Assembly: GCA_017398485.1 (NCBI GenBank)
Contig: JAFQFY010000051.1
Span: 1 to 35,930 of the forward strand
DNA: 35,930 nt
Direction: 5' to 3'
DNA from: Clostridia bacterium
GTDB lineage: Bacteria; Bacillota; Clostridia; Oscillospirales; Acutalibacteraceae
The notes below the pieces were generated by a model, which worked only from the letters and a program-made list of their open reading frames with translations, searched no databases and was not told the DNA's origin. Shown in pieces: positions 7,840 through 16,010 of the stretch. Made by a program: the position numbers and the translations under genes. Within the stretch, counting starts at the first letter, position 1; every line of letters begins with the position of its first letter.

Positions 7840-9243
7840 TTACCCCTCAATGCTCACGACGTCATAGCCGAGATAGTATTTGAACGCTTCTTCGAGAACG
7901 GTTTTGACATGTCCGTTTGCGACGGTGGTGTGGTGTTTGAATCCGCCTCTCGCCAGACGCAACAGCTTATCTTGCAGACCGTCGATCTTGGCAACGCCGC
8001 CGCATCCGAAGAATTCATCTTCGATGTTATCATCGGTAAATTCGCCCTCGCTGAAATAAATAGTGATTTTACCGTCTTCGGTTTTACAGTTGGAGAATGT
8101 CATAGGGAAAGCGGCGATGCGGCCTTCGTTGGTACCCCACCCACTGCCCGGATCTCCCTTGTCGAACATTTTGTGTGAGGTGACGGTGCCGGTTTCTTTC
8201 ATCAGCTTCTGTGCGGTGGAACCGCAGTGGAAGAGAATGACCTTATCTGGGTCGTCGCCGTAGTTGTTGTTCCAGTCAAGACACGCCGCAGGGCCTTCGG
8301 TGGCGAGGGACAGCGCGCGCATGGTGATTGCGGAGCACATATCGATCTCGCAGGAGGCGGTGATGCCGCGATCGTTGAGTTCGGAGATCAACACGCAAGG
8401 ACATACGCGCAGATAGGTTTCCATCTCATTCCAACAACGCAGAGCGATTGCGTCGAGGTGATAGTTCTCAATGTATTCGTCGATGACAACGCTGATCTTA
8501 GCGAGCATGGTCTTCTTTTCCTGCGGCACATTGGAAAAATCGGTGTATTTTTCCAATGCGGCAATCTTTTCGAGCACTTTGTCGTCGTTATCTGCTTTGG
8601 CACGCGTGAGCTCAAAGAGTTCCGATAAGTCGAACGACTCAACGTTGATACCGTGGCGTTGCATGGTCAGTTCATCAAAACGCACAGTTTTAAATGCGGT
8701 GGTACGTGCGCCGATACAACCGATATTAAACCGCTTCATCCCGTTGACAACACGGCAGATCGCGGCAAAATCGTGCAGATTTTGAGCAAACTGGGGAGAG
8801 CATGGGTGAACGACGTGCGGTTTCATCACGGTATATGGCACGCGGTACTGCTCAAATACGTCGGTGACGGAGAATTTTCCACAATAGGCATCGCGACGGT
8901 GAGCAAAATCCATTTTGCCGATCTCGTCAGGATATGCCTGCATCAAAATCGGAACACCCGCGTCCTGCAACGCTGCAATTGCACCGTTCTCGTCGACGAA
9001 GATGGGCATACACAAGATGACCCCGTCGTATTCGCCTGCGTGGGACTTAAGCCACTGCGCATACAGGAGTCCCTCATCACGAGTCTCTACGGCACCGTAG
9101 CGAGTCGCCTCTTTATCCATAATAATGTAGTCATAGCCGGCGTCTGTGACCGCCTTGATCATGTCTTGGCGAGCGCCCTCGATAAGTTCCGCGGGCATAA
9201 AGCCGCGGTTGCCGAAATACAGTGCAAAGGTCTGTTTTTTCAT
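7840..9243 (-). CDS. L-fucose isomerase-like aldose-ketose isomerase (module A)
   Basis: The 467-residue product resembles the L-fucose/L-arabinose isomerase superfamily. The conserved block RCWNEME...CEID...LDWNNN is present. Glu 299 and Asp 323 are 24 residues apart, the same spacing as metal ligands Glu337 and Asp361 of E. coli FucI, and a late His pair (437-438) could supply the third ligand. It is shorter than FucI (about 590). It starts at ATG 9243 with GGAGGG upstream and is first in module A, divergent from a PocR-AraC regulator. A paralogue lies at 11134-12531 with the same N-terminus pattern. Likely converts an aldose to a ketose; the sugar is unknown. Confidence 0.85.
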   Translation of the reverse strand: MKKQTFALYFGNRGFMPAELIEGARQDMIKAVTDAGYDYIIMDKEATRYGAVETRDEGLLYAQWLKSHAGEYDGVILCMPIFVDENGAIAALQDAGVPILMQAYPDEIGKMDFAHRRDAYCGKFSVTDVFEQYRVPYTVMKPHVVHPCSPQFAQNLHDFAAICRVVNGMKRFNIGCIGARTTAFKTVRFDELTMQRHGINVESFDLSELFELTRAKADNDDKVLEKIAALEKYTDFSNVPQEKKTMLAKISVVIDEYIENYHLDAIALRCWNEMETYLRVCPCVLISELNDRGITASCEIDMCSAITMRALSLATEGPAACLDWNNNYGDDPDKVILFHCGSTAQKLMKETGTVTSHKMFDKGDPGSGWGTNEGRIAAFPMTFSNCKTEDGKITIYFSEGEFTDDNIEDEFFGCGGVAKIDGLQDKLLRLARGGFKHHTTVANGHVKTVLEEAFKYYLGYDVVSIEG

Positions 9244-9357
9244 AAATATCCCTCCATTTTAAATTTGCACTTTCATTTTATCGAAACGGGGTGTATAATC
9301 ATAGATACCAATATGCGAAAAATGGTAAATTTGTACGCAGGAGGCGAATTTTTTATA
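9244..9357. promoter_or_regulatory. Divergent control region, module A
   Basis: This 114-bp AT-rich gap separates the isomerase from its regulator. For the regulator, TATAAT (9294-9299) has only a poor -35 (TTTCAT, 9271-9276) at 17 bp spacing. Candidate operator words are AATTTGCAC (9262-9270) and GGTAAATTTGTAC (9324-9336), the latter just downstream of the predicted start point. GGTAAA also recurs in the module B control region. The isomerase promoter looks weak, which fits activator control. Operator assignment is inference. Confidence 0.5.
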
Positions 9358-10182
9358 ATGCTACAGTTTGATCGCGCACAGCTCGAAGAAGTGATGAAAT
9401 CGTTTTACATACTGTCCGGCATCCGTTTTGTGTTATTTGATGCGGAGTTTCATGAGATCATCTCGTACCCGAAAGAGGATTGTTGGTTTTGCAAGCAAAT
9501 GAAAAGTTGCCCAAAGACACGTCGAAAGTGCCGATATGCTGATCGTCGCGCGGCTCAAAAATGCGAGAAGCAAAATGCACTTTGCATTTACAAATGCCAC
9601 GCAGGATTGGTAGAGGCGGTCACGCCTCTGCATGAAAACGGTAAGATCATTGGGTATCTAATGTTTGGGCAGATTACCGACGTGTCTGATAAGAGCGATT
9701 TGTATAACAATATAGACAAATGGACAACGACATACGGCTTGGACTCTGATGATCTGAAATGCGCCATCGATGTCATTGGGTACAAATCTTCCGACGAAAT
9801 AACTGCCGCCGCCAAAATTATGGAAGTGTGTACGTCGTACATTATTTTGAAGGAACTAATCGTTCCGGAAAGCAACAGGCTGTTTGAGGCGGCAAAGACG
9901 CATATTGAAAACCATTTATCAGAAGATATTTCGCCCGAGCAATTGTGCGGTGTGTTGGGTGTGGGCAGAACGCGGTTGTATGATATCTTTAAATCGGAGG
10001 CCAACATGGGCGTTTCTCGCTATATCCTGCGCCGCCGTATGCAGACAGCAAGAAAACTGCTTAAAACCACCGACCGGCGAGTGTCTCAGATCGCTCGTGA
10101 TGTAGGCTTTGCCGATTACAATTATTTCAGCCGCGTGTACAAAAAAACTTACGGAAAAGCGCCAAAACAATATCGCAAATAA
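9358..10182 (+). CDS. PocR-domain AraC-family regulator (module A)
   Basis: The 274-residue product has an N-terminal PocR-type sensory domain (about 5-165) and a C-terminal AraC DNA-binding domain (about 180-274) with two helix-turn-helices, ending VGFADYNYFSRVYKKTYG. The sensor half is rich in cysteines (42, 45, 51, 58, 69, 76, 80), followed by KCHAGLVEAV and GYLMFGQI, typical of PocR domains. The ATG at 9358 was chosen because it aligns with the start of the paralogue at 12693; AGGAGG is 13 bases upstream, a long spacing. Divergent from the isomerase operon, so a likely local activator responding to a pathway sugar. By eye it is more AT-rich than its paralogue. Confidence 0.9.
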   Translation: MLQFDRAQLEEVMKSFYILSGIRFVLFDAEFHEIISYPKEDCWFCKQMKSCPKTRRKCRYADRRAAQKCEKQNALCIYKCHAGLVEAVTPLHENGKIIGYLMFGQITDVSDKSDLYNNIDKWTTTYGLDSDDLKCAIDVIGYKSSDEITAAAKIMEVCTSYIILKELIVPESNRLFEAAKTHIENHLSEDISPEQLCGVLGVGRTRLYDIFKSEANMGVSRYILRRRMQTARKLLKTTDRRVSQIARDVGFADYNYFSRVYKKTYGKAPKQYRK

Positions 10183-10224
10183 AAAGCAACCCCTGCGAAG
10201 TGAACTTTCGCCTCGCAGGGGTTG
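10181..10224 (-). terminator. Terminator of module B operon
   Basis: Stem arms CAACCCCTGCGA (10187-10198) and TCGCAGGGGTTG (10213-10224). The run of A at 10181-10185 gives a U-tract on the minus strand, just after the epimerase gene. It may also act weakly on the regulator transcript from the left. Confidence 0.75.
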
Positions 10225-10233
10225 TGCGTTTAC

Positions 10234-11121
10234 TTAAATATCATATTTTTTCAGCATGCCTTTGGTGAAGTCGAGCAGGTACTTCGCTTCGCTGTCGAGG
10301 CGTTCCTCGGTCGGGTTCTCGAGGATCGGGCGCCAGACGCGAATGTCGTAGCCGACCTCGTCGCCCATCTGCAAGAACGGCTCGGAGACAATATCACGCT
10401 TGTAGTCGATGTCCTTGAGCGCCTGAAAGATCTCATCCCAGTCGAGATGACCGCGGCCGGGGACGTTGCGGTTGTTCTCGCCCGTGTGGAAGTGGCGCAG
10501 ACGCTTGCCGACCAGACGGATCGCGTCGCCGATGCTGTTCTCCTCGATGTTCATGTGATAGGTGTCGAGGTGGATGCCGATGTTCTTGCTGTTGACTGCG
10601 TCTGCATAGGCGATGGCCTCGGCGGCGGTGTTGATCAGCGGCGACTCGAAACGGTTGACCGCCTCACAGCAGACCGTCACGCCTTCCTTTTCGGCAACCT
10701 TCATGACCTGCTGCATGCTGTCGACGCTGCGTGCAAACAGGGCTTCCTTTTCCTTTTCATCGACAAAGTAGTTCGGAACGCCCCAGCCGGCGTAGGTGAC
10801 GCCGGAGAACAATTCGCCCTCCATCACCGCGATCTTACGCACGATGTTGGACAGATACTTGATGCCGCCGTCGCGCACCGCCTTATCGGGGTTGGCGACG
10901 TCGTATTTGGGGTTGAGACCGAGGCTGTACGACAGCTTGATGCCGCGCTCGTCGGCGTATTTCTTGATGGAACGGCACTCCTCATCGGACATTTCAAGCA
11001 GCGGTTGCGCCTGGAACTCAAGAATGTCGTAGCCGAGCTTCTGCACCTTGTCGATGTAATACTTGTAGTTGATGGTCCAGGACTTTTCCCAGAAGTTTAC
11101 GAAAATACCGAGCTTGTTCAT
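10234..11121 (-). CDS. D-allulose/D-tagatose 3-epimerase-family enzyme
   Basis: The 295-residue product is a TIM-barrel sugar epimerase that closely resembles D-psicose (allulose) 3-epimerases, for example in the openings of the form YKYYIDKVQKLGYDILE. The four metal/catalytic residues known from the Clostridium cellulolyticum enzyme (Glu150, Asp183, His209, Glu244) are all found at a constant +3 offset: Glu153 (CEAVNRFE), Asp186 (LDTYHMN), His212 (HFHTGENNR) and Glu247 (SEPF). These enzymes invert C3 of free ketoses. It follows the module B isomerase by 12 bp, so the isomerase product is a plausible substrate. The exact ketose is not determined; L-ribulose or D-tagatose type substrates are also possible. 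Confidence 0.9.
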   Translation of the reverse strand: MNKLGIFVNFWEKSWTINYKYYIDKVQKLGYDILEFQAQPLLEMSDEECRSIKKYADERGIKLSYSLGLNPKYDVANPDKAVRDGGIKYLSNIVRKIAVMEGELFSGVTYAGWGVPNYFVDEKEKEALFARSVDSMQQVMKVAEKEGVTVCCEAVNRFESPLINTAAEAIAYADAVNSKNIGIHLDTYHMNIEENSIGDAIRLVGKRLRHFHTGENNRNVPGRGHLDWDEIFQALKDIDYKRDIVSEPFLQMGDEVGYDIRVWRPILENPTEERLDSEAKYLLDFTKGMLKKYDI

Positions 11122-11133
11122 ACGTTTTCCTCC

Positions 11134-12531
11134 TTAAATGACGTCAATATTGTAACCGAGATAGTTGGTGAACGCTTCGCGCACCGCTTCGGCATAGCGT
11201 CCTTTGGTGATCGCGACGTGGTGACGGTAACCGTTCTTCGCCATGTACTGAAGCAGACCGTTGGCGTTGTCCTTTTTGAACACGGTGCCGCAGCCGAAGA
11301 ACACCTCGGGCAGAGTCTCGTCGGTGAGCTCGCCCTCTGCGACGAATGCGTGCAGACCGCCGTTTTCGGTCTTGAAGCTGCCGACGGTGACATCGTCGAC
11401 GATGAACTTACCCTTGTTGATGCCGACGCCGCTGCCCTCGCCGTAGGATTTACGGAACATCAGGTGTTCCTCGATGGTGCCCTTGCCGCGCATGAGCGAC
11501 TGCGGCGCGGGACCGCAGTGGAAGAAGATGATGCGGTCGCGGTCATTGTGGAAGTTGTTGTTGACATCGAGCAACATCACGGGATAGTTAGCGGCCAGAC
11601 CGATGGCGCGCATCATCACCGCGTTGGTGACGTCCAGCTCGCACGCCGCGGCGATGCCGCGCTCGTTGAGTTCGCCGAGAATGAGGCAGGGTGCCACGCC
11701 GTATTTCTTCTGCAATTCGTCCCAGCAGCGGATGGCGATCGCGTCGAGGTCGTATTCGGCGATGAGGTCGTCGATGACGACGCCCAGGCGCGCAATATTC
11801 TCCAGCTTCTCGGGCGGATAGGTGCCGAAGTCGGAGAGAGAAGCGTACAGCTTCATCTTTTCCTCCAGGCGCGCGTCGGTCTCGAGTGCGTCCATCATCG
11901 CAAACACGCGGGACATGTCGATGGTCTCGACGTTGACACGCTTGTTTTGGAACGCGATCTCGTCGTAGCGCACGGTCTTGAACGCGGTGGTTCGTGCACC
12001 GATGGCACCGACGTTGAATTTGCGCATTCCCTTGACGACGCGGCAGGTGCCGGCGAATAGGCGCAGATCCTCCGCAAACTCGTCGGACAGCGGATCGACG
12101 CAAAACGTATCCGTCAGCGTGTATTTGATGCCGAGCTGGCGCAGCACGTTGCACATCGCCAGTTTACCGCACATAGAATCGCGGCGATGGGCGAAGTCCA
12201 TCTGTTCCATATCGTCGGGGAACGCTTGCACCAAAATCGGCACGTCCACGTCCTTGAACGCCACCGCGGCGCCGTTTTCGTCGCTGAAATTGGGCATCGA
12301 CAGGATAATGCCGTCGTATTCGCCCTTGTGTTCCTCGAGAAACTGCGCGTACAGCTTACCTTCGTTGATGGTCTCGACCGCGCCGTAACGCGTCAGGTCC
12401 TCCTCCATCATGATATAGCCGTAGCCGTTCTTTTCGCACGCCGCCACCAGCGCCTCACGCGCGCCGGCGACCAGTTCACCGGGGAAGAAGCCGCGGTTGC
12501 CGAAGAAAAGGGCAAAGGTCGTTTTTTGCAT
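11134..12531 (-). CDS. L-fucose isomerase-like aldose-ketose isomerase (module B)
   Basis: A 465-residue paralogue of the protein at 7840-9243. Both share the opening pattern TFALxFGNRGFxPxELxxGAR and the block IGARTTAFKTVR (177-188). The metal-ligand pair is kept: Glu298 (CELD) and Asp322 (LLDVNNN), again 24 apart, with a late His pair (YRHHV). I chose the ATG at 12531 because AGGAGG lies eight bases upstream; the longer frame to 12573 is unsupported. First gene of the two-gene module B with the 3-epimerase, divergent from its own PocR-AraC regulator. Substrate may differ from module A, because the downstream partner genes differ. Confidence 0.85.
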   Translation of the reverse strand: MQKTTFALFFGNRGFFPGELVAGAREALVAACEKNGYGYIMMEEDLTRYGAVETINEGKLYAQFLEEHKGEYDGIILSMPNFSDENGAAVAFKDVDVPILVQAFPDDMEQMDFAHRRDSMCGKLAMCNVLRQLGIKYTLTDTFCVDPLSDEFAEDLRLFAGTCRVVKGMRKFNVGAIGARTTAFKTVRYDEIAFQNKRVNVETIDMSRVFAMMDALETDARLEEKMKLYASLSDFGTYPPEKLENIARLGVVIDDLIAEYDLDAIAIRCWDELQKKYGVAPCLILGELNERGIAAACELDVTNAVMMRAIGLAANYPVMLLDVNNNFHNDRDRIIFFHCGPAPQSLMRGKGTIEEHLMFRKSYGEGSGVGINKGKFIVDDVTVGSFKTENGGLHAFVAEGELTDETLPEVFFGCGTVFKKDNANGLLQYMAKNGYRHHVAITKGRYAEAVREAFTNYLGYNIDVI

Positions 12532-12546
12532 AGAGATATCCTCCTT

Positions 12547-12562
12547 ATTTACCTTGGTAAAT
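12547..12562. promoter_or_regulatory. Palindromic operator candidate, module B
   Basis: ATTTACC-TT-GGTAAAT is a perfect 7-bp inverted repeat, 16-31 bp upstream of the isomerase start. GGTAAA also occurs at 12657-12662 and in the module A control region (9324-9329), so it may be a binding word for the PocR-AraC regulators. Inference only. Confidence 0.45.
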
Positions 12563-12616
12563 ACAGCATACAAAAAACATGCGTAGTTTTATAGAAATGA
12601 AATTCCCGAAAATAGA

Positions 12617-12645
12617 AAAATCTTCCCCACAAAGGAGAAGATTTT
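12617..12645. repeat. Inverted repeat beside the regulator promoter
   Basis: AAAATCTTC and GAAGATTTT form 9-bp arms around an 11-nt loop, ending one base before the -35 box of the module B regulator. Could be an operator or a minor hairpin. Confidence 0.5.
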
Positions 12646-12646
12646 A

Positions 12647-12675
12647 TTGAAAAGTTGGTAAAAATGCTATATAAT
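12647..12675 (+). promoter_or_regulatory. Sigma-A promoter of the module B regulator
   Basis: TTGAAA (12647-12652) and TATAAT (12670-12675) with 17 bp spacing. The start codon is only about 18 bp beyond the -10, so the leader is very short. A GGTAAA word lies inside the spacer, which would allow autorepression. Confidence 0.75.
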
Positions 12676-12692
12676 GAAGGCGAGGTGGTTGT

Positions 12693-13559
12693 ATGCTAAT
12701 TAACTTTAACGTCGAAAAACTGGATAAGCTGTTATACGATTTTTATCAGCTCACGGGACTGACCATCAGCGTGTGGAATGCGGATTTCCGTCAACTCAGC
12801 TACCAGCCGAAAGGCATGCGTACGTTCTGCCGCATGATCAAAAGCACGCCGAAAGGGAGAGAGAGGTGCCTGCTGAGCGATATGACGGTGTGTAAGGCGT
12901 GCGCCGTCGAGGGCCGCCCGGCCTCTCACCTCTGCCACGCGGGTTTGGTAGATACGGCGGTGCCGATCCGCTTTAAAGACACGGTACTGGGGTATTTGAT
13001 GTTCGGGCAGATCAAGGACGGCACGACGGACAACACCGCCCTGCTTGCAGAGCTCAGCCGCGAGTTGGATATTGATATAGCGGATCTGACGCAGAGCTAC
13101 GAGGAGCTGGAAGTGTTCGATCAGGAGGCGGTGGTCGCCGCCGCGAACATTCTCAAGATGGCGACGCGGTATTTGTGGCTGTCGGAGTATATCGACATCG
13201 GCTACAACACCGTTGCGTCTCGGCTGGACGACTATATCCGTACCAACATTGCCGCCGAATTGTCGGTGGCGAGCATCTGTCGGGAGTTCGGCGTATCCAA
13301 AAACCGCCTGTATGAGATCGCCAACGAGTCGTTCGGTCACCCGATCGGCGAGCATATTGCGCAGGCGCGTGTCAGCGAGGCGAAACGTCTGTTGTCTGCC
13401 ACCGACACTCCCGTGCACGAGGTCGCGGCGTTGGTCGGCATCGCGGATTATAACTATTTCACCAAGTTTTTCAAATCCCGTGTGGGGGTTGCTCCCCTTA
13501 AATACCGCAAGGAATTTCCGTTCACTCTATACGATGAGGACGGCGTTGCGATCGAATAA
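12693..13559 (+). CDS. PocR-domain AraC-family regulator (module B)
   Basis: A 288-residue paralogue of the regulator at 9358. The PocR-type sensor spans about 5-165, with CHAGLVDTA and GYLMFGQIKDG, and the AraC domain spans about 180-280, with VGIADYNYFTKFFKSRVG. It keeps fewer sensor cysteines (46, 59, 67, 70, 81) than the module A copy, so the two may sense different ligands or states. Divergent from the isomerase-epimerase operon, with its own strong promoter. PocR itself controls propanediol use in Salmonella; the domain is also found in many clostridial sugar regulators. Ends in a bidirectional terminator. Confidence 0.9.
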   Translation: MLINFNVEKLDKLLYDFYQLTGLTISVWNADFRQLSYQPKGMRTFCRMIKSTPKGRERCLLSDMTVCKACAVEGRPASHLCHAGLVDTAVPIRFKDTVLGYLMFGQIKDGTTDNTALLAELSRELDIDIADLTQSYEELEVFDQEAVVAAANILKMATRYLWLSEYIDIGYNTVASRLDDYIRTNIAAELSVASICREFGVSKNRLYEIANESFGHPIGEHIAQARVSEAKRLLSATDTPVHEVAALVGIADYNYFTKFFKSRVGVAPLKYRKEFPFTLYDEDGVAIE

Positions 13560-13595
13560 AAAAACACCCGACGGTCAACCGTCGGGTGTTTTTTC
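13557..13595. terminator. Bidirectional terminator
   Basis: AACACCCGACGGT (13563-13575) and its exact complement (13578-13590) form a 13-bp stem with a 2-nt gap between the arms. It is flanked by A-runs and T-runs, between the module B regulator and the convergent nagB-like gene. Confidence 0.85.
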
Positions 13596-13598
13596 TTA

Positions 13599-14561
13599 TT
13601 AATACTGATACATATCGTCGTCCACGATGGTGGAGGCGAGGGTCTCGCTGATGATGACCTTGGTGGGGTTGTGACGCAGCTGTAAGATCGACGCCGGCAC
13701 ATCCTGGCTCGGCTCGCCGAACAGTGCCAGACGCGAGGACAGACGCTGCCAGGACACGTGCGAACCGGCGGTGGTGATGCCGTGCATGTCCAGCACGTTC
13801 TTCGCCTTCATCGCGTCGCGCGGACCCATCATCGCGCCCTTCGGCGGCACCTTGGAGATGTCGCCCGAGCAGCCGAAGCAGCCGTGCAGCGAGTTCTGCG
13901 CGATGGTCAAGGGGTGCAGCGATGCGACCTTGGCGCCCTGCTCGAGATATTCCTCCATGGTGGGTTTGAACCAGTCCTCGACGGGGTCGATGAACGCGAG
14001 GTGCGCCGGCCAGCCGGGACCGGAATACACGATATCCGCCTCGCCGTCCGCTTCCAGCATCTTGGAATAGTCGGGTGTGACCTTGTTGCTGTGGTAGATG
14101 AAGTTCTCCTCTTTGAAACCGAGGTCTTTGATGTTGGCGACCATGAAGCGGTAGAAGGCGTTACCGAAGCCGGCCTTGTAGGATAAGGGAGCGACGTTGC
14201 CGTCCTGATCCGCCCACTCGTCCATCATATAGAACTTCACATTGCGGCAGTTGACGCCGAGCTCACGCAGCATGTACGCCACCTTGCGATAGGTGGGGTT
14301 GGGGTTGCACATGATCATGACGACCTGCTTGTCATAGCGGTCGGAATCGACGATGCGCTTGATCATATCGGTGAGCATGATCATCTCGAACTCGTCGTTG
14401 CGGATAACGTTGACGCTCATGGTCGGGCTGGTGGGGTGCGAGCCGTTCATGGCGAGGATATCCTCTTTGGTGATCTTGCGCACGCGGTTGATCTCTTTCT
14501 GGTTCTTGAAGGGATAGAAATCCGCCGCCTTAAAGTTGAAGGGTTCGTTTCCGAAAATCAT
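13599..14561 (-). CDS. NagB-like glucosamine-6-phosphate deaminase/isomerase family protein
   Basis: The 320-residue product resembles the NagB/6-phosphogluconolactonase fold. FYMMDEWAD parallels the NagB motif with the catalytic Asp (MDEY), and YSGPGWPAHLAFIDP parallels GxGxDGHIAFNEP. The second motif is altered: the Asp-Gly before His is replaced by Pro-Ala. That suggests a changed substrate or reaction. NagB members convert amino-sugar phosphates to ketose phosphates plus ammonia; some relatives are isomerases. I prefer ATG 14561, which has GGAG eight bases upstream, over the GTG at 14570. It follows the ceramidase-like gene by 12 bp, so the two work together. Confidence 0.75.
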   Translation of the reverse strand: MIFGNEPFNFKAADFYPFKNQKEINRVRKITKEDILAMNGSHPTSPTMSVNVIRNDEFEMIMLTDMIKRIVDSDRYDKQVVMIMCNPNPTYRKVAYMLRELGVNCRNVKFYMMDEWADQDGNVAPLSYKAGFGNAFYRFMVANIKDLGFKEENFIYHSNKVTPDYSKMLEADGEADIVYSGPGWPAHLAFIDPVEDWFKPTMEEYLEQGAKVASLHPLTIAQNSLHGCFGCSGDISKVPPKGAMMGPRDAMKAKNVLDMHGITTAGSHVSWQRLSSRLALFGEPSQDVPASILQLRHNPTKVIISETLASTIVDDDMYQY

Positions 14562-14573
14562 GGTATTCACTCC

Positions 14574-15899
14574 TTATTTCACACGTTCGATGGTCTCAAA
14601 CACCTTGTCGAACAGCACCTTGCCGAACTGCTCGCTGAGCATCGAGGTGTCGGTCTCGTAGCCGCCGGTCACCAGGGATTCGGGGGTGTACAGGTAACCG
14701 GGCAGAACGCCGTTGGTGAGTTCGTTGACGACGACCATACCGAAACCGGCGATTGCTTTGACGTACAGCGCGTATTCCACGAACACCTCACCGGGGACAC
14801 CGACAACGATCATATCGCCGATGCGGAAGACCTGCACTTCGGCCGGCGCTTCGTCTTCGAGCAGTTCGACCTTGATACCCTTCTTCTGCATACGTACGTA
14901 GCCGAGCTGGTCTTCCGAGCCGAGCAGCTTGAGGTTGGCGTTTTGCCACAGATAATACTCCTCGCGGTTGGTGGACTGGCCGTAGCGTGCGTACAGATCC
15001 TTGTAGATCGCCTCGTCGTGCTCGACCTGGGCGATGAGATCTTCTTCGGTGCCGAAGTCACGCAGCAACAACTCCACCTCGGCGGACGCGACCGCCAGCG
15101 GCAGGTCGTTGGTCCACACGGCCTTGTCCAGCACGGTGTGGGCGGCTTTGCCGAGGGTGCGACCGACGCGCTCCGCCTCGTCGTAGCTTTCGCCCTGACG
15201 ATAGTAGCGGCTGGACTGGTTGCCCGACGCGCCCTGCGCAAAACCGACGAGTGCCTTGGGCTCCATCTCCTCCAACTGCATCTTCAGATAGCAGGGATAG
15301 TCGGCGGTGCAGACGGTGCTCCACTCATGGATGAAGGTCGGGTGCAGGGTGTAGTTGACCATGATACCGCGCACGTCGGTCTCATCCTTGATCGCCAGCA
15401 CGCTGACCAGCGGATCGTGAGGGCCACCGGGCACGCGGCGGTTACCGCCGATGCCGGATTCGGCACCGCAGATGGTGGTGCCGGCGGTGAAGTAGGCGTC
15501 AAACGCACCTGCCTTTGCCTCGCAGATGATGGAAACGATGGTGTCGATGAGCGTTTCAACGTATTCCTTGGGCTGTTCCTTGCCTGCTTCGAGACTTTCG
15601 ATATCCAGACGACCCGACGCCCACGGACCCGAGTGGGTGTGGGAGCAGCTGATCATCACGTTTTCAACGCCGCAGGCGGCCTTGACCTTGTTGCGCACGG
15701 TGGCGACGTGTTTCTTCGAGAAGAAGAGCAGGTCCAGCGTCACCATGGCGATCTCGGTCTTGCCGTCGTTTAAGTACATGCACGCCGCGTACAGCGGATC
15801 GTGGAAGCCGGTGTTATACCGCGGATAGTGCGGAAAACCTGCAAGCTCGAGTCCCTGCGGCGGCGTGATGTCCGCGCGTGTCATGTTTGCCTTTAACAT
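14574..15899 (-). CDS. Cytosolic ceramidase-fold hydrolase (neutral/alkaline ceramidase N-terminal domain family)
   Basis: The 441-residue product starts MLKANMTRADITPP, typical of the neutral ceramidase N-terminal domain. Likely zinc and active-site residues are kept: SHTHSGP (His 86/88), the His of LHPT (186), AQGASGNQSS (221-230, where the nucleophile Ser would lie), the PGE of VGVPGEVF, and the Tyr of PGYLYTP. Unlike secreted ceramidases of about 650 residues it has no signal peptide and no C-terminal domain. Family members hydrolyse amide bonds of N-acyl compounds. It is first in a two-gene unit with a NagB-like enzyme inside a sugar island, so an N-acylated sugar is a more likely substrate than ceramide. 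That last step is inference. Confidence 0.75.
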   Translation of the reverse strand: MLKANMTRADITPPQGLELAGFPHYPRYNTGFHDPLYAACMYLNDGKTEIAMVTLDLLFFSKKHVATVRNKVKAACGVENVMISCSHTHSGPWASGRLDIESLEAGKEQPKEYVETLIDTIVSIICEAKAGAFDAYFTAGTTICGAESGIGGNRRVPGGPHDPLVSVLAIKDETDVRGIMVNYTLHPTFIHEWSTVCTADYPCYLKMQLEEMEPKALVGFAQGASGNQSSRYYRQGESYDEAERVGRTLGKAAHTVLDKAVWTNDLPLAVASAEVELLLRDFGTEEDLIAQVEHDEAIYKDLYARYGQSTNREEYYLWQNANLKLLGSEDQLGYVRMQKKGIKVELLEDEAPAEVQVFRIGDMIVVGVPGEVFVEYALYVKAIAGFGMVVVNELTNGVLPGYLYTPESLVTGGYETDTSMLSEQFGKVLFDKVFETIERVK

Positions 15900-16010
15900 A
15901 AAACAACATCCTTTCTGTGTCTTTATTCCCTTATATTATAAACGATTTTGTCGCGCGCGTATTTGTACAATTTGTATCTCAATTTTATCCATTTGGCATC
16001 ATACCAAAGA
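15900..16010 (-). promoter_or_regulatory. Control region of the ceramidase-like/nagB-like unit
   Basis: On the minus strand TATAAT (15935-15940) has no good -35 partner, as in activator-dependent promoters. Two copies of ATTTGTA (15961-15967 and 15970-15976) lie just upstream. ATTTGTAC also occurs at 9329-9336 in the module A control region. Confidence 0.4.

Noticed and set aside
10222..12060. 612-codon open frame on the plus strand
   Set aside because: It is antisense to the epimerase and isomerase genes, which have strong family motifs. The frame is open only because of the GC-rich codon pattern on the opposite strand.
14436..15773. 445-codon plus-strand frame
   Set aside because: It mirrors the ceramidase-like gene; no recognisable motif and no fitting ribosome site.
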